Source of the DNA: Cyanophora paradoxa
Taxonomy: Eukaryota > Glaucocystophyceae > Cyanophorales > Cyanophoraceae
DNA: 64,000 bases
NCBI GenBank assembly: GCA_004431415.1
Contig: QPMI01000408.1
Span: forward strand, 124,001-188,000
Direction: 5' to 3'
In this document: positions 38,601 through 49,999 of the stretch, one piece after another
How the letters are laid out: each line of letters opens with the position of its first letter
Position numbering within the stretch: the stretch's first letter is position 1
The notes under the pieces: generated by a model
Databases searched by the model: none
The model's input: only the letters and a program-made list of their open reading frames with translations
Told to the model about the DNA's origin: nothing
Position numbers and translations under genes: made by a program

Positions 38601-39934
38601 CCGATCACTGCGAAGACGATGCGGGCGATCATCACGACGCACGTGCGGGAGCAGGCGGCCGCGAACCTCATCGAGGGGGACACGGCGGCGGCCGTCGTCG
38701 AGGGCGTCGCCCGCCTCCTCGCCCACACGCCCCAGACGGCGACCCTGCACTACGATTACGGGGCGCGCCAGCGCTCGGCGGCGAGCGCCGTGGCCTACCT
38801 CGAGCGCCTCGCCCTCCAGCACGAGGCCCGCGCGGCGGCGCCGCCCCCGGAGGGGCCCGCGGAGCTCCCGGCGCCGCCCTCGCCCGAGCCGGCCCCGCCG
38901 TCGGCCCCCGCGGCGGCCGCGTCGGCCGCGGCCTCTGCCTCCGCCTCGTCGTCCTCCTCGTCGAGGGCCCCGGCAGAGGGCCCGGCGTCCTCGCCACCCG
39001 CCGCCGGGCGGCCGGCGGCGAGGGCCGGAGGGAGCGGGACGTCGAGCGGGACGTCGAGGGGGACGTCGACGGCGAGCGGGACGGGATCCGCCCGGACGAG
39101 CGCCGCGTCGGACGAGGAGAGAGGGGCGAGCGAATCGTCGGCCGAGCGGCCGCGCAAGCCAAAGCGGTACCCGTGGCAGCGGCGGCGGCTCGACCCGGGG
39201 GACCAGATGGAGCTCGACCTCGCCCGGGGCGAGGGCCGCTACTGCGAGGCCTGCGAGCGGGTGAGCCCTCGGCCCCGCCCGGCCCCGCCGCACGCCTCAC
39301 CCACTCGTAGATCTTCCAGACCATCGGCGGAGCGCGCCAGCACGCCCGGGGATGCTCCGGCCGCGGGGGCCGGACGCGCGCCCGGCGCGGAGGAGGCGGC
39401 GGACGCGGGGGCCGCAAGGGGCACGGCGAGGCCTCGGCATCGGCCCCGGCCCTCCCGCTCCCCGCCGTGCCCGTCGCGCAGCCCGCCGGGCCCCCGCCGC
39501 CCCTCCATCACCTGGTCTGGGTCAGCGCGAGCCCGTTCCCCCCGGGCACGGCGGCGGCCGCCATCGCGACGCACTCGGCGGACCCGCTCCCGCGGACCGT
39601 CTTCTGTCGCCTCGTCGGCAACGTGCGCCTCCCGAGCGGCGAGTTCGAGTCACGCTGGGTCGTCTTGAAGCGGTACGGGAGCTTCTGGACGCCAAGTCAG
39701 GAGGGGAGCGCACGCGACTGGAGGGGCGTGCGGGCGCTCACTCCCGTCGACTACGACGCGAGGAACGGGAGCGTGGACATCAAGACGCCGGCCGCCCGCA
39801 TCTCCGACCTCCTCGGCCTGGGAGGAGGCGCCTCGGCCCCCTCGCCGCCCGCCCCGCGCTCCGGCGCCGGCGTTCGCGGCGAGGGAAGCGCGTTTCGCCC
39901 GCGGGGCCGACCCCGAAAGCGCCCGGATACCTGA
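35681..39934 (+). CDS. Ulp1-type protease / tyrosine recombinase / zinc-finger fusion, four exons, 1,346 aa
   Basis: Exons 35681-36598, 36659-37076, 37180-39260 and 39311-39934. The three GT-AG introns (60, 103, 50 bp) give matching phases (0, 1, 0). Residues ~385-450 form a C48/Ulp1 core: His391 (GGHWTLLAVD), Asp408 (YWDSL), Gln440 and Cys446 (QGDGYQC, then GAWTLWF across the second intron). Residues ~640-985 match a tyrosine recombinase: Arg near 811 (ITPARVGVVRRL), Lys in SKTAKSHG, TMRAIITTH, then LAHTPQTATLHYDY with the final Tyr near 970. After an Ala/Ser/Pro linker, the third intron joins the two halves of a zinc finger (CEACERIFQTIGGARQHARGC is the spliced product near residue 1138). 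Probably a Crypton-like YR transposon protein. Confidence 0.75.
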
Positions 39935-41728
39935 TGAAGGGGTCGGATCCGGACCCAGCGCTTCAAACTTGAGAATACGGACGGCGAGATGCGCACCATC
40001 GGATTCGCCGTGCTCGAGAGGGGCGGGGGGAAAAACAACGGGGTCCTGAGGCCAAGGTCGGCGGCGGAGGGCGTGGGGGGGGTACACTATCTCAACCCGC
40101 CCCGCCACGGCGTGCCGCACCTCGCTGAAACGGGGATGACACGAGGAATCCGACGGTGCGGTCGGCGGGGGCCCGCGGCGCCGGCGTGGAGGGGTGGACC
40201 GGAAAACCTGGGCCGGCGGGGCGTCGACGGCGGGGTGGGCGGCCGTGGGGGCGGCGGGGCGGGCTTAAAGCGCACCGGAAGACGCCCGCTGAGCAGCAGA
40301 GTGGCTCGAACGCGCGCGGGGCGGCCGCATGGATCCGGCTCGACCTCCGCGCCTCCCGGAGCCGACGAACCGCGCGCCGGAGGACGCCCTGCGCCCGCTG
40401 CCGCGCACCGCCGCCCCCGCCGACGCCGAACCTGCTCTTAAGCGTCAGAAGCGAGAGCGCCGCGGCGACGGTGAGGTGCGCACCAGCAGGTCCGCCACAG
40501 CCGCTGGCCGGGCCGCGGTCGCGGCGCGCCGGCGGGGCCGAGGCGGCGACGCTGGCACGCACCGTCGCTCCTCCACCCCGTACGCTGAACGTGGCTAGAG
40601 CGATCGTCTCGCGGAAGCGTACGCAAAGCGATGCGGCGGCGGGGTGCATGCGGCTAGTCGGAGAGGCGAGCGGCTGGGGTGGCGTGGGACCGTTTCACGG
40701 CCTGCGCGGCATCGGCGATGCGTTTGCAGGCGTGGGGCGGGGCGGCGGCGCGCTTGGACGCCGGTCGGGCGCTGGCGCACCGTGACCGTGGGAGCCGGCA
40801 AAGCAACTTGCGTGCGTCAACGAGCCGTATCGTATTGATCGCTAGATCGTTTCCTCGAGTCAAGGGCGTGGCCGCTGCATGATCGAAATGGCGGAAAGCT
40901 CGCGGTGCCCTCCGACGCGGGCGCGGTGGACTCGGCGGGTGGGGAGGGTCTAGCGTGTTCCCGCGAGGTCTTCTGCATCGTGCGAGTGCGCGGAGCCGCC
41001 GGAGCGCCGAGACGGGGTACGGAGGGTGCGGCGCTCCTTCGGTACCCCCAATTGCAACCGGGCCCGTGTTACGGGGCAGCGGCCGAGCCTTAGAAGCCGC
41101 GCGCGCGTAGTTTGCTTCCGATCGAGCACTAACACCATCTTTGGCGCCCCGAGCTCCACGTTCAGCTTCGCTCTCGCTCGGCTCCGCGCCGGCGACCCGC
41201 TTGAGGCCTCAAGTAGCGAACCGCTCGCCATCGTAGAGAACGTAGACCTCTTCGCGACGCGGCAATCGGATCTAGAGCTCCGGCGCGCTCTCCCACTCGG
41301 CGAGCTCGTGTACCGTGCCGTGTCGGGCGACGTCGGCGCTTGAAGCTGCGCATAGCATAGCAGGGTTGTTCTCTCGACTCGCCTGCGCGGTGGAAGGCTC
41401 TGGCGGCGCCGCCCTCGCGCGACAGGTCCTTCCAGGTGATGCGCCCGACCGCCCCGGCCTAGGCCTTTAACTTAGTCCGCGTCACCGCTCGCAGAAGGAT
41501 GAGCGCCGTCGAGCACGCATACCGCGGAAGCCGCCCGCTGCGCTCTACGCTCGGCCGCGGGCGGAGCTGGGTGTCAGCGTCGGGGCGGGCCCGTCGGGCT
41601 CTAGCTCCGTCTTCGACGCATCTGCGGGGATGATCCTTGGGTGCGTCTGCGCGCGAGTGCACGCGTGAACATCGAGCCGTGGTGCGCAGGCGGGGCGCCG
41701 CCCGGCACACGTAATCTTCTAGGTCGCC
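39935..41728. other. GC-rich stretch without a recognised gene
   Basis: About 1.8 kb of 65-75% GC sequence. Several long frames are open on both strands, but all look like composition artefacts (Arg/Pro/Ala-rich, no motif). A TTAAAG/poly-G patch near 40020-40090 and a less GC-rich patch near 40840-40880 are the only visible changes. The 3' end of the recombinase element may lie here. Confidence 0.4.
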
Positions 41729-42018
41729 CCGTCTGGAGGCGCCGGAGCCAAATGACCCGAGCTCGCGCACAGCTGCTCGAACTCCTCTGGTCCGCTGGGG
41801 CGCCCCGTCAGGAGGCGCGGCGACCAATTGACCCGAGCTCGCCCGCAGCTGCTCGAACTCCTCCGGTCCGTCGGGGCGCCCCGTCTGGAGGTGCCGGAGC
41901 CAAATGGCCCGAGCTGGCGCACAGCTGCTCAAACTCCTCCGGTCCGCCGGGGCGCCCCCTCTAGAGGCGCGGCGGCCAATTGACCCGAGCTCGCCCGCAG
42001 CTGCTCGAACTCCATGGG
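41729..42018. repeat. 76-bp minisatellite, diverged copy (~4 units)
   Basis: Units of 76 bp each containing GAGCTCGCCCGCAGCTGCTCG and GGGGCGCCCCGTC-like phrases. The same family recurs at 53500-53868. Confidence 0.8.
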
Positions 42019-42121
42019 CTCGCCGCATTTACAGAAATTGTTACTGGTTTTTTAGAGTCCATATGACCTTAATACGACGAATCTAGCCGCTGAACGTCGT
42101 ACTACGGTAGTCCCAGAACCC

Positions 42122-42652
42122 GACGCGGGCTGAGGACGAGACGGGGCTAGGTGGCCGGGCCCGCCCCAGAGGTCGGACGCGGGCTGAGGACGAGACGGGG
42201 CTAGGTGGCCGGGCCCGCCCCAGAGGTCGGACGCGGGCTGAGGACGAGACGGGGCTAGGTGGCCGGGCCCGCCCCAGAGGTCGGACGCGGGCTGAGGACG
42301 AGACGGGGCTAGGTGGCCGGGCCCGCCCCAGAGGTCGGACGCGGGCTGAGGACGAGACGGGGCTAGGTGGCCGGGCCCGCCCCAGAGGTCGGACGCGGGC
42401 TGAGGACGAGACGGGGCTAGGTGGCCGGGCCCGCCCCAGAGGTCGGACGCGGGCTGAGGACGAGACGGGGCTAGGTGGCCGGGCCCGCCCCAGAGGTCGG
42501 ACGCGGGCTGAGGACGAGACGGGGCTAGGTGGCCGGGCCCGCCCCAGAGGTCGGACGCGGGCGGAGGACGAGACGGGGCTAGGTGGCCGGGCCCGCCCCA
42601 GAGGTCGGACGCGGGCGGAGGACGAGACGGGGCTAGGTGGCCGGGCCCGCCC
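42122..42652. repeat. 54-bp minisatellite (~10 units)
   Basis: Nearly identical 54-bp units with the core GAGACGGGGCTAGGTGGCCG. They follow a ~65-bp AT-richer link (around 42025-42090, with TTTACAG...AGAGTCCATATGAC) that separates them from the 76-bp array. The same arrangement occurs at 53.5-54.7 kb. Confidence 0.92.
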
Positions 42653-42779
42653 CCCAGCCTCTCTCTCCTATGGCAAATTCCGTTCAACCGTTCAGCTCGA
42701 TGAGAATATCAAATTAAATGCGGCATCACAGCCTCTAATTCGTTCTGCATTAATAGCCCCTCGCCGACGCTCCCATCCA

Positions 42780-43193
42780 ATGCAGGGCCCGCCCGGCGGC
42801 CCCAGGAGCCGCATGGCACACGCCATCCCGCCGACCCCGAATCCGTCCATCTTGGAGCGCGCGGGCTCGCAGCACGCCGTCTACCTCTTGCAGAGCGAAA
42901 AGTCGGGCGTCACCTACACCGGCTCTACCAGTTCCCTCGCCCGTCGCCTCCACGAGCACCAAACGGGCTCGATCCGCGGCGCCTATACCGTCGGACGCGG
43001 CCCCTGGCGGCTCGTCGCGGCCGTCTGGGGCTTTCCCGACGCCGCCGCGGCGCGCGCCTTTGAGAGAAAGGTAAAAAAGCGCTCCGGCGGCGCCGATCGC
43101 AAGCTGCGTGCCATGCAAACCCTCGCCCGCGGGGAGCCCGGCGCCCGGCTGGCGTTCGAGCTCGCCGAGGCCTCGCGTGCAGCAGATGATTGA
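42780..43193 (+). CDS. GIY-YIG endonuclease, 137 aa
   Basis: A single GIY-YIG domain: AVYLLQSEKSG...TYTGST (the GIY and YIG half-motifs), then LARRLHEHQTGS with the conserved Arg, GRGPWRLVAAVWGF, and AFERKVKK with the catalytic Glu. This is the short SLX1/UvrC-type architecture common in bacteria and in large DNA viruses of algae. Cuts one DNA strand in repair or recombination. ATG 42780 and 42813 are both possible starts; the domain begins near residue 30. The gene is 130 bp after the 54-bp minisatellite, and the following minus-strand gene ends 40 bp downstream. No intron needed. Confidence 0.82.
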   Translation: MQGPPGGPRSRMAHAIPPTPNPSILERAGSQHAVYLLQSEKSGVTYTGSTSSLARRLHEHQTGSIRGAYTVGRGPWRLVAAVWGFPDAAAARAFERKVKKRSGGADRKLRAMQTLARGEPGARLAFELAEASRAADD

Positions 43194-43233
43194 CCTTGAC
43201 ACAAACGCGACTGGAACCTGACTGCGAGCGCGC

Positions 43234-46228
43234 CTACGAGCTCTCCGGCGCCACCTTGACCTTCTTCCGCTCCTCCCGGTAGAAGTCCAGAGCTTCCTTG
43301 TACGTCTGGCTCTCGAAGAACGAGTTCCCGAATTCGTACGGCGGTGCCTGCGTCGGACGCGCGCAGCACGCGTCGGCAAACGGCAAAGGCACCGCCGGAA
43401 CCGAAACGGGGGGCACGGGGCGCACCCGGAAGAAGCCGAGGACAAACGCGTCGACCTTGATCTTGTCCGAAGACAGGACCCGAGTTGGCTCGCCCCGCGC
43501 GGCCGTAGCTCCCGACACCGGCGCCGTCCGCTCCTCCCGGAAGAAATCAATGACTTCCTTGTACGTCTGCTGCTCGAAGAACTGGTTCTCGACCTTGTAG
43601 GGCGGGGCCTGCCGAAGGGCCCGCGCGTCGGCACCCGCCACCTCGAATGGACGCGCGGGGCACGGCGCGCACCCGGAAGAAGCCGGCGATGGAAGCCTCG
43701 ACCTTGTACTTGTCCGAAGACAGGGCCGGCGCCGGCTCCTCCTTTGCGATGGGCTCCGCGGCTGCAGCGCTTTCGCCCGCCGGGCCGGGGCCGGCGCCGT
43801 CCCCCGACCCCTCTGCGGCAGTCGCCTCGGGCGTCTTCGGCCTGCCGCTTAAAGTGAGCCTCGCGGGACGGGAGGGTGCACTCGAGAGGACGGCCGCACG
43901 GGTCCTTCTCGTCGGCGCCGGAGCGACCGCGCTTCCGAGCCTCGGCCGGGGCAGGCGATTCCGAATCGCGCTCTCCAGATCTGCTTGTGCGGGTCACGAG
44001 GGGCGCTCGAGCAGGGCGCCGGAGTCGACGCGGCTCACCCCCGTTTCTTCCTTGTGATCGGCGCCGAGCTGCTCCCGTCGGCTCCGCCCACCATTGCGGC
44101 CGCGGCTTCGCCCTTTGCCGGCGCGATCCTCTTCGGCCGCAACTCCTCGATCGCCTCCTTCTTGGCACTCGACGCCGGCGGGCGCGCCTTCCGCCCGGGC
44201 GGCCGCACCGCCTCCAGGTTGATCAGCGGTTTCTTCAGGAAGCTCGGCGGGTTGCGGCGCCTGCGCTCAGCGGGTCAGCCCGCCACCGGCCGAGCCCGAA
44301 ACTCGCACGTACAAGTACTGCTGGAGGGTCGAGTCCGGGAGGTTCGTCCAGTTCTCCGCGTACTTTGCGCCCCTGCTCGACCGGGCGTCGGGGAGACACG
44401 CCAGGGGGCGGGCTTGGGGCGAGGTGGTGGCGCGCACGAGCACGGCTTCCACTTCTCCTTCCTCGCGAGGAGAACGAGGGCGCCGAGAGCTGCCGGCTTC
44501 GCCGTGGGTTTGTACTTGTCCGCGATCCCCTTGGCGTGCTTCTGGAGCGTCCTGATGAAGAAGTCGCCTCCCGGTGTGAAGAAGGACTGGTTGCTAAAGG
44601 TCTCCTTCCTGCGCGGCACTGCGCGTGAGCGGGGCGGTCGAGCTGCCCGGAGGGGGCCGGGCAAGCGCGCACAGGGCGTCCTTGTCCTCGATCTCTGCCT
44701 TCTCGATGTCCTTCGCGATCTCCTCGTCAGCTTCCGGGGCCTCTGAGGATTCCTTCGCCTCGGTCCCTGCGCAACGCAGCGGCGTCGGCGGCGGAAGAGC
44801 GGGGGCGCCAACGCGCAGCGCGCGCGCGTCGCACCGGCGTGCTCGGCGCGGTGCTTCCGCGCGCGGGCGCCGCGCTTCTTCAAGCCCGAGGGCTCGGGAT
44901 GGGCGGCCTCGTCCCCGCCCTTGGACGGGCCGGCGTCTTCGTCCTCCGTGACCTCCTGGTCGACGTCCTCGTCTTCCCCGTCCTCGTCATCCTCGTCCTC
45001 GTCCTCCTCTTCCTCGGCCTCCTCGTCCTCGCCCGCCTCGTTGCCGGCCTCCTCGCGAATCCTCTTAAGCAGCTCGGGTACGACCCCGCCGCTGCTGCGC
45101 AGAACCGTGAGCGGCTCCCCGGCGCGCGTGGGGCGGCGCGCACCAGTGCTCGATGTTCTCGCCCCGGGCGACGCAGTCCCGGGCCAGGAGCTCGCGGAGC
45201 TCGTCTAGCGTCGCCCGCGCGTTGTAATCGATGTTCCTCGCCGCGAGCGCCCTGGTGACTCCCGCCATGTTCCGGAACGCGCTCGCCGGGACCCGCTTGG
45301 GCCTGCGGACGGCGGTGAGGGGAGGGAACGCGCGGCGGACGGGGGCGCGCGCACTCGGACGAGGCGGGCTCCTCCTTGATCTTCCGGGCGGCGGGCGCGC
45401 CCTCGCCGGCCGACGACACGGGGGCGCCCCGCTTCCCGCTGCTGCCCCGCCGTCCGGCGTCGGACGGGGTCGATGGACCTGGGGTCTCGACCTTTGGCTC
45501 GGCCGGGGCGCGGGACGGCTGCTGCTGGCCATGGGCGGCGGACGCCGGCGGGAACATCGGGCGAGGGAGCTCCGGGGGCGCGCCGAATGGCTTCAGGATC
45601 TCGCTCGCGCCCGACGACGTGATGAGCTCGCCCACCGCAAAGTGAGACCTGCACTTGAGGCACTTCTCGACGGCGAGGCCCGTGTTGAGCGGCCGAGGCG
45701 AGGACGCCGAGGAGCACTTCGGGCACCAGGCGCCCTCGCGGGGAACGACGTACAGACCAAAGTTGAACTCCGAGAGGGACGCGCCCTTGTACCGCCCCGT
45801 CAGCTTGCTGCGGACGTCCGGGATGAAGAGCAGCTGCATAGCTGCGTATTCGCGGGCGCGGCGACGTCGGCGGCGGCGCGGCGGACGCCGGAAGGCGCAG
45901 GGCGCACCGAGCCATGCTTGGCGCCTCATGCAGAGCGCGATGGCCTCTAGCTCCTCGTCGGGCAAGGATGACCAGGGACTCCCGCGGGAAGCGCGCACGG
46001 TCGACTGCGGCGCGGTGCGTCTCAGGGGACGCGGCGGAGCTCGAAGCAACGCAGGCAACGCACCACAAAGGTCTTCGGCTCGTAGCGCGTGTCGCGCTGC
46101 TGCCACGCGGCGAACATCTTAGCGTCGTCGTACGGCTCCGTGTCCGAGAGGCCGAGGATGTAAAAGGGGTTGCCTATGTGCGACCCCCACCCGCGGACCG
46201 TCGGCGGCTCCAAATCCGCCGCCGCCAT
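43234..46228 (-). CDS. Multi-exon gene with zinc ribbons, SAP-like and repeated FF...YKEA modules (model approximate)
   Basis: Exon-like segments on the minus strand: 46228-~46040 (start MAAADLEPP; RCLRC pair), ~45855-45400 (CPKC...CLKC zinc ribbon, then Pro/Ser-rich), ~45300-45170 (RNIDYNARATLDELRELLA, SAP-like), ~45120-44800 (acidic Glu/Asp run then basic), ~44620-44470 (SNQSFFTPGGDFFIRTLQKH), ~44380-44310 (KYAENWTNLPDSTLQQYLY), ~44255-44037 (Lys/Arg/Pro-rich), and 43770-43234, where a module LSSDKYKVE...GFFRVR...APPYKVENQFFEQQTYKE is repeated. Short GT-AG introns fit several joins, but a frame jump near 43660 and the last joins are unresolved; it may be two genes. It shares a ~40-bp head-to-head promoter with the SET gene. 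A chromatin-associated role is suggested only by domain types. Confidence 0.45.
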
Positions 46229-46267
46229 TCCTCGATCTAGAAAGTGCGTACCCGTCTGCGGGCAGAG

Positions 46268-47583
46268 ATGCGGACCCGCGGCGCGGCCTCTCAGGCCCGC
46301 AAGGCGTATCTAGTCAAGCTCAGAAAGCGCCCCAGCGGCGTGAAAGTGCGGGCGGCGCCGGCGGAGACGAAGCGGCCCGAAACCGCGAAGCGACCGGATC
46401 CGCTCTCCGCTATGGGCGCAATGTTTGCGGTACTCTCGCAGCTAGTGTTCGACCAGACCGAGCCCGTCGTCTGCCGGCACCCCGGCTGCGACCGTCTCAC
46501 GAAGACGACGCCGTACTGTGAGTGGCACCTCGCGAGCGACCGCGGCGTGCGTCCGCCCACCAGCGAGCTCGAAACCACGCTCCGAGACGAACGTGCACGC
46601 GCAGCTAGCCGTCCGGCTCTCGGACATCCCGAACGCGGGATTCGGGCTCTTCGCCACCTTTGTCCCGGGGCGGATCAAGCTCGACAGGCGCTGGTGGGAG
46701 GCGAAGATCCGCCACGGCAGGCCCCTCGTCTTCAGGGCGGGCGATCTGGTCTGCAAGTACGACGGGTCGGTCGCGCCGCGCCGGCCTATGCCTAGGGCTA
46801 GACCCGCGCGCGCGCCTCGCCGAGCCCGATCGAGCCCCTCCCGCCGCAGGGTTCTCATCCCGGTGGCGCAACGAAGCGACCGAGATCGACTCTCGCTAAC
46901 CGGTCGCTCGATGTGCGCCCCGTGGCCTCCGACCGTCCTCCTCTCCCCCCGCCGACCCCGGGCCGCAGCTGGGCGCTCGAGCTCGGAAAGAGCGGGACGG
47001 TCGTCGACGCGAGCGACACGACTGCGATCGGGCGCTACGTCAACTCGGCCTACGGCACAGGTCGAAAGAAGAACGTCCGATTCAGTCAGAACGGTCGCGG
47101 CGCGTTCATCGCCACCGAGGACATCTTCGACGGAGACGAGGTGCGGTGGCCGCGCGCGGCGGGGCCCGCCAGGGGGCTGATTGCGTACGGGACCAGATTC
47201 TCACCAAGTACGGGCCCGCGTGGATGAAGACGGCCCGGCAGATGCTCGCGAGGGCCGAGAAGACCGGCAAGCTGTACGAGTACGAGCGGCGGGAGGACGT
47301 GCCCGTCTCGCAGGCGGTGCGGGCGCGCGCGGAGCGGGCCCAGCGCCGCGGCGACGGCTGCGGAGAGGCGGAGCGCTCGGCGGAGCCCGCGGGCCGGGCG
47401 GTCGATGGGCGGCGGCCCGACGCCCCGCGCGCGCCCTGGGCGGCGGCCCACGGGGAGCCGTCCCCGGCCCCCTGGGCGGTTTCCTCGCCCCCGTCGGCCC
47501 CGTGGCACGAGCCCCTCACGTCGGTCTCGGGATCCGGACCGGCGGAGGGGACGGCGGCGCCCTGGGTCTGCTCGTGGGCGTAG
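46268..47583 (+). CDS. SET-domain methyltransferase-like protein, five exons, 351 aa
   Basis: Exons 46268-46546, 46605-46769, 46850-46902, 46969-47140 and 47197-47583. All four introns (58, 80, 66, 56 bp) begin GT and end AG, and phases agree throughout. The N-terminus has a CRHPGCDR...YCEWHL zinc site. The SET domain follows: IPNAGFGLFATF (AdoMet-binding GxG), VCKYDG, WALELGKSGTVVDA, IGRYVNSAYG (the RxxNH-like site with NS for NH), ATEDIFDGDEILTKYG. This should be a lysine methyltransferase, histone or viral-type; the NH-to-NS change could affect activity. The tail is Pro/Ala-rich. It is divergent from the zinc-ribbon gene at 46228. Confidence 0.78.
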
Positions 47584-47976
47584 CCGACGGCGGGGGTGCC
47601 GGGCGGCCGGAGGCTCTTTACGTTCGAGCTCCCACTCGCCGCGACGAGCTCGAATGCAAGGCCGCGGTGGTGCTAGGCCCCGTCCCTTCCATAGTCGCGT
47701 AGATTAGCGTTCAATGTTCACTGGTCTATTTAGAAATGCAGCAAAACGTATGCACGTAGAGCCCGGAATAGATTTGGATGCATGCGGGTAAAGATTGCTT
47801 CCCATGATCATGACATCGACTCGCACACATGTACAGCTCAATTCATCTCAGGATAGAATTTTATCTTATAAAGCAACTTAGATCGATAAGCTCTTGCGGC
47901 ATTGATCGACTTGATTATCATTTGGTCGTATCGCGAAAACACTAACGGAACATGGAGCGACGGGAAAGACCGCTGC
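47584..47976. other. Non-coding gap with the ancestral 3' end of the RING gene
   Basis: AT-richer sequence with no gene of its own. It contains the former stop codon of the PHD/RING gene (47942-47944, minus), cut off by the retroposon. Confidence 0.45.
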
Positions 47977-47993
47977 GCTCTACCTTCGTAATT
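47977..47993. repeat. 17-bp retroposon target-site duplication, first copy
   Basis: GCTCTACCTTCGTAATT, repeated exactly at 48834-48850. Confidence 0.9.
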
Positions 47994-48833
47994 TTTTTTT
48001 GAAAGTCTGCTGCATTCGTACACACTTGACAACAGTCCCCCGCTCCGGCGGCTCCACGCCTACCGGATACTGAGATGCTGACTGCAAGAGGAGATAGATA
48101 ACAAGAGTGCTACAGCTAGTAGTCGTGTCGAGCTAGTGCCTTAGCTGTAGTCTACCGAGTCGTCTCCAGAACATAATATGCGCCGGTCCTCTAGCAGTGA
48201 GCGCGGCAGAAAGATGTAGGCCCAGAAAACCGGAGCCCCGTTAGTTAGGGCCCGGATGAAAAACTGGTGGTCGCGCAGCAAGAGCCGCGCTCCTCAGCCG
48301 CCTCCACGGCGAGCGCTGAGTCCAGAGTCGCCGCCAGCCGCCGAGCTGCAGCGCCGCGCAGCGAGCCGCGCGTCAACATCGCGGGCAGCTGCAGCTGGGC
48401 GCGGCATCGCCAATGCCCGGCGGGAACCCAGGCTGGTCGGCGGGAGCCGAGCAGCACGCCATCTCCTCCAGAGCCCGAGCACCGCGCCCTTCTCTGCGTC
48501 GCTCCTCCTACTGCCGCGGCCAGCTTGGTCCGCCCTCGCTAGATTTGCGCCTAGACATGCTGGAACGCGCGGGCGCTGTTGCGCAGAGCGGCGCCGACGC
48601 AGAGAAGCCCGAACTAGAGGCAATGAGCACTGCTGAGACCGCTGATCTGACCTGGGGGCCGCACGCCCAACCGCGCCCGCCGACGAACGAATCGCCTAAC
48701 GGACACTGCGGCTAAGCGGCTAGAAGCGCTTCTAGACCTTACTGAGGCGACCTGTGCCCTCCGGGCGCGCGCCCGGCTGGCGCTTCTCCCGCCCCGCCGA
48801 CCTACGTTGCGCGCCCTTCCCGGGGTACAGAAT
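47994..48833 (-). mobile_element. Poly(A)-tailed retroposon (840 bp), minus orientation
   Basis: It begins on the plus strand with a T run (47994-48000), the reverse of a poly(A) tail, and is flanked by perfect 17-bp direct repeats. No reverse transcriptase, tRNA head or B box was seen, so it is a non-autonomous retroposon or a retrocopied transcript. It is unrelated in sequence to the SINE at 33462 but has the same 17-bp duplication length, suggesting the same LINE machinery. Confidence 0.8.
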
Positions 48834-49999
48834 GCTCTACCTTCGTAATTATCTGACGGCAGATATGACATGTAAGTTCATTTTTTGAAGCTTTTCTTCT
48901 TTTGATTATGCACTCGACACAGATACGCCGATTTCCAACTTCCCCTGTTTCTGCATCGTCCTTGCATACACAGCCTTGGAGTATCGGGAGGTCGCGGCGG
49001 ACGAACGAGTCGTCGCATATAATGCAGTTTCGATAGGATTCCTCCGTTATCGAGCTTGTGCTGAAATCGACGGTGATAATTTCGAGCGTCCCATCGACAA
49101 CGACAACCTTTGCGTTGTCAATCAAGCGTTCGCGGGGCTGCAGTCCGGCACCCTTGAGGACGTCTTCATGGTGTACGTGGCCCGGACACTTTGCGACGAA
49201 GCTTCCACCCATTGCTGTTGCGGAGATAAAGTCAAATTTCGAAGGAAGACGACTCTCTGGAGATTATTATTGATCCATGGACGCACCAGACGGCGACCCT
49301 CTTGACGGGTCCACCCTGCTCGCGCTCGCAAAGATTCTTGTCGTAGAAGTAATCGCGTTTCGTAGCCGACGGCTTCTTGAAATGGCGCCCATCACAGTCG
49401 CCCGGAAGAGCAGGATCCGACGCTCGGCGAGCCGCGACGCAATCGGTACAGCGCCAGTCGTGGTTGTACTTGATGCTTTGGAGAACCGACGACGGGATGC
49501 AGCCGAAATGTGCCTTCTGCCCGCAAAGGATCGGAACGAATCCATACTTTTGCGATTTCTTGTATTCCACGATTCCGCGGCTGCCGTCGAGGTTAGCTGG
49601 ACGATTGCTCGAATGCAGCGCGGACCACGCTCCGAAATATCCTCGAGTGAAAGGTCTTACCACGTCATAGGAGCGAGCATGGCGCTCACCGTTCCCCCCT
49701 TCTCCATTGCATAATCGAGCCGAACCTCCCGCTTGCACGATGAATAACAACAGAAGTCCTGTTTCCTCGGCTCCGTTAGTGGCGCCGAGGCCTCCTCCAG
49801 AATCTGCAGATCGCTGATCAAAGGCTAACTCAAATCTTCCATCGAATGCGAGTCGGAAACACACCTCGAGATCGTCGATTACATCGTCACTTTTTGAGCT
49901 TGCAGTATGGGTCTGCTGCATCGAGCTCGAGGCGCCTGCGGCTGGCACGGCCGCCTGCGCCGATGTTGCGTTGGAGGTACCGTCGTCTTCGAGATCCAT
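48802..49999 (-). CDS. PHD/RING zinc-finger protein (probable ubiquitin ligase), C-terminus altered by retroposon
   Basis: Exon 49999-49315, intron 49257-49314 (58 bp, GT-AG, phase 1), exon 49256-48802. The first exon ends in a PHD-like cluster (ILCGQKAHFGCI...WRCTDC). The second encodes a RING-like site: CIICDDSF, LQGCVC, ICVECI, then CHICRQ, the usual C-x2-C spacing for two zinc ions. RING proteins normally recruit ubiquitin-conjugating enzymes. The retroposon (47994-48833) entered five codons after the last cysteines, replacing an ancestral 12-residue tail with an 11-residue one read from the element; the zinc site is untouched. The true start is uncertain: a coding-like frame continues upstream to 50217 with a frame change near 50000. 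Confidence 0.62.
48834..48850. repeat. 17-bp retroposon target-site duplication, second copy
   Basis: Exact repeat of 47977-47993; within the RING exon. Confidence 0.9.

Noticed and set aside
37704-39293. Long minus-strand Arg/Pro-rich frames opposite the recombinase gene
   Set aside because: Composition artefacts; the plus strand carries protease and recombinase motifs with consistent introns.
41729-42652. CRISPR array
   Set aside because: The repeats are contiguous without unique spacers, and no cas gene is present; they are minisatellites.
44470-44620. Histone-fold reading of the SNQSFF...LQKHAKG segment
   Set aside because: Only a loose resemblance; it fits better as another copy of the repeated module seen at 43234-43770.
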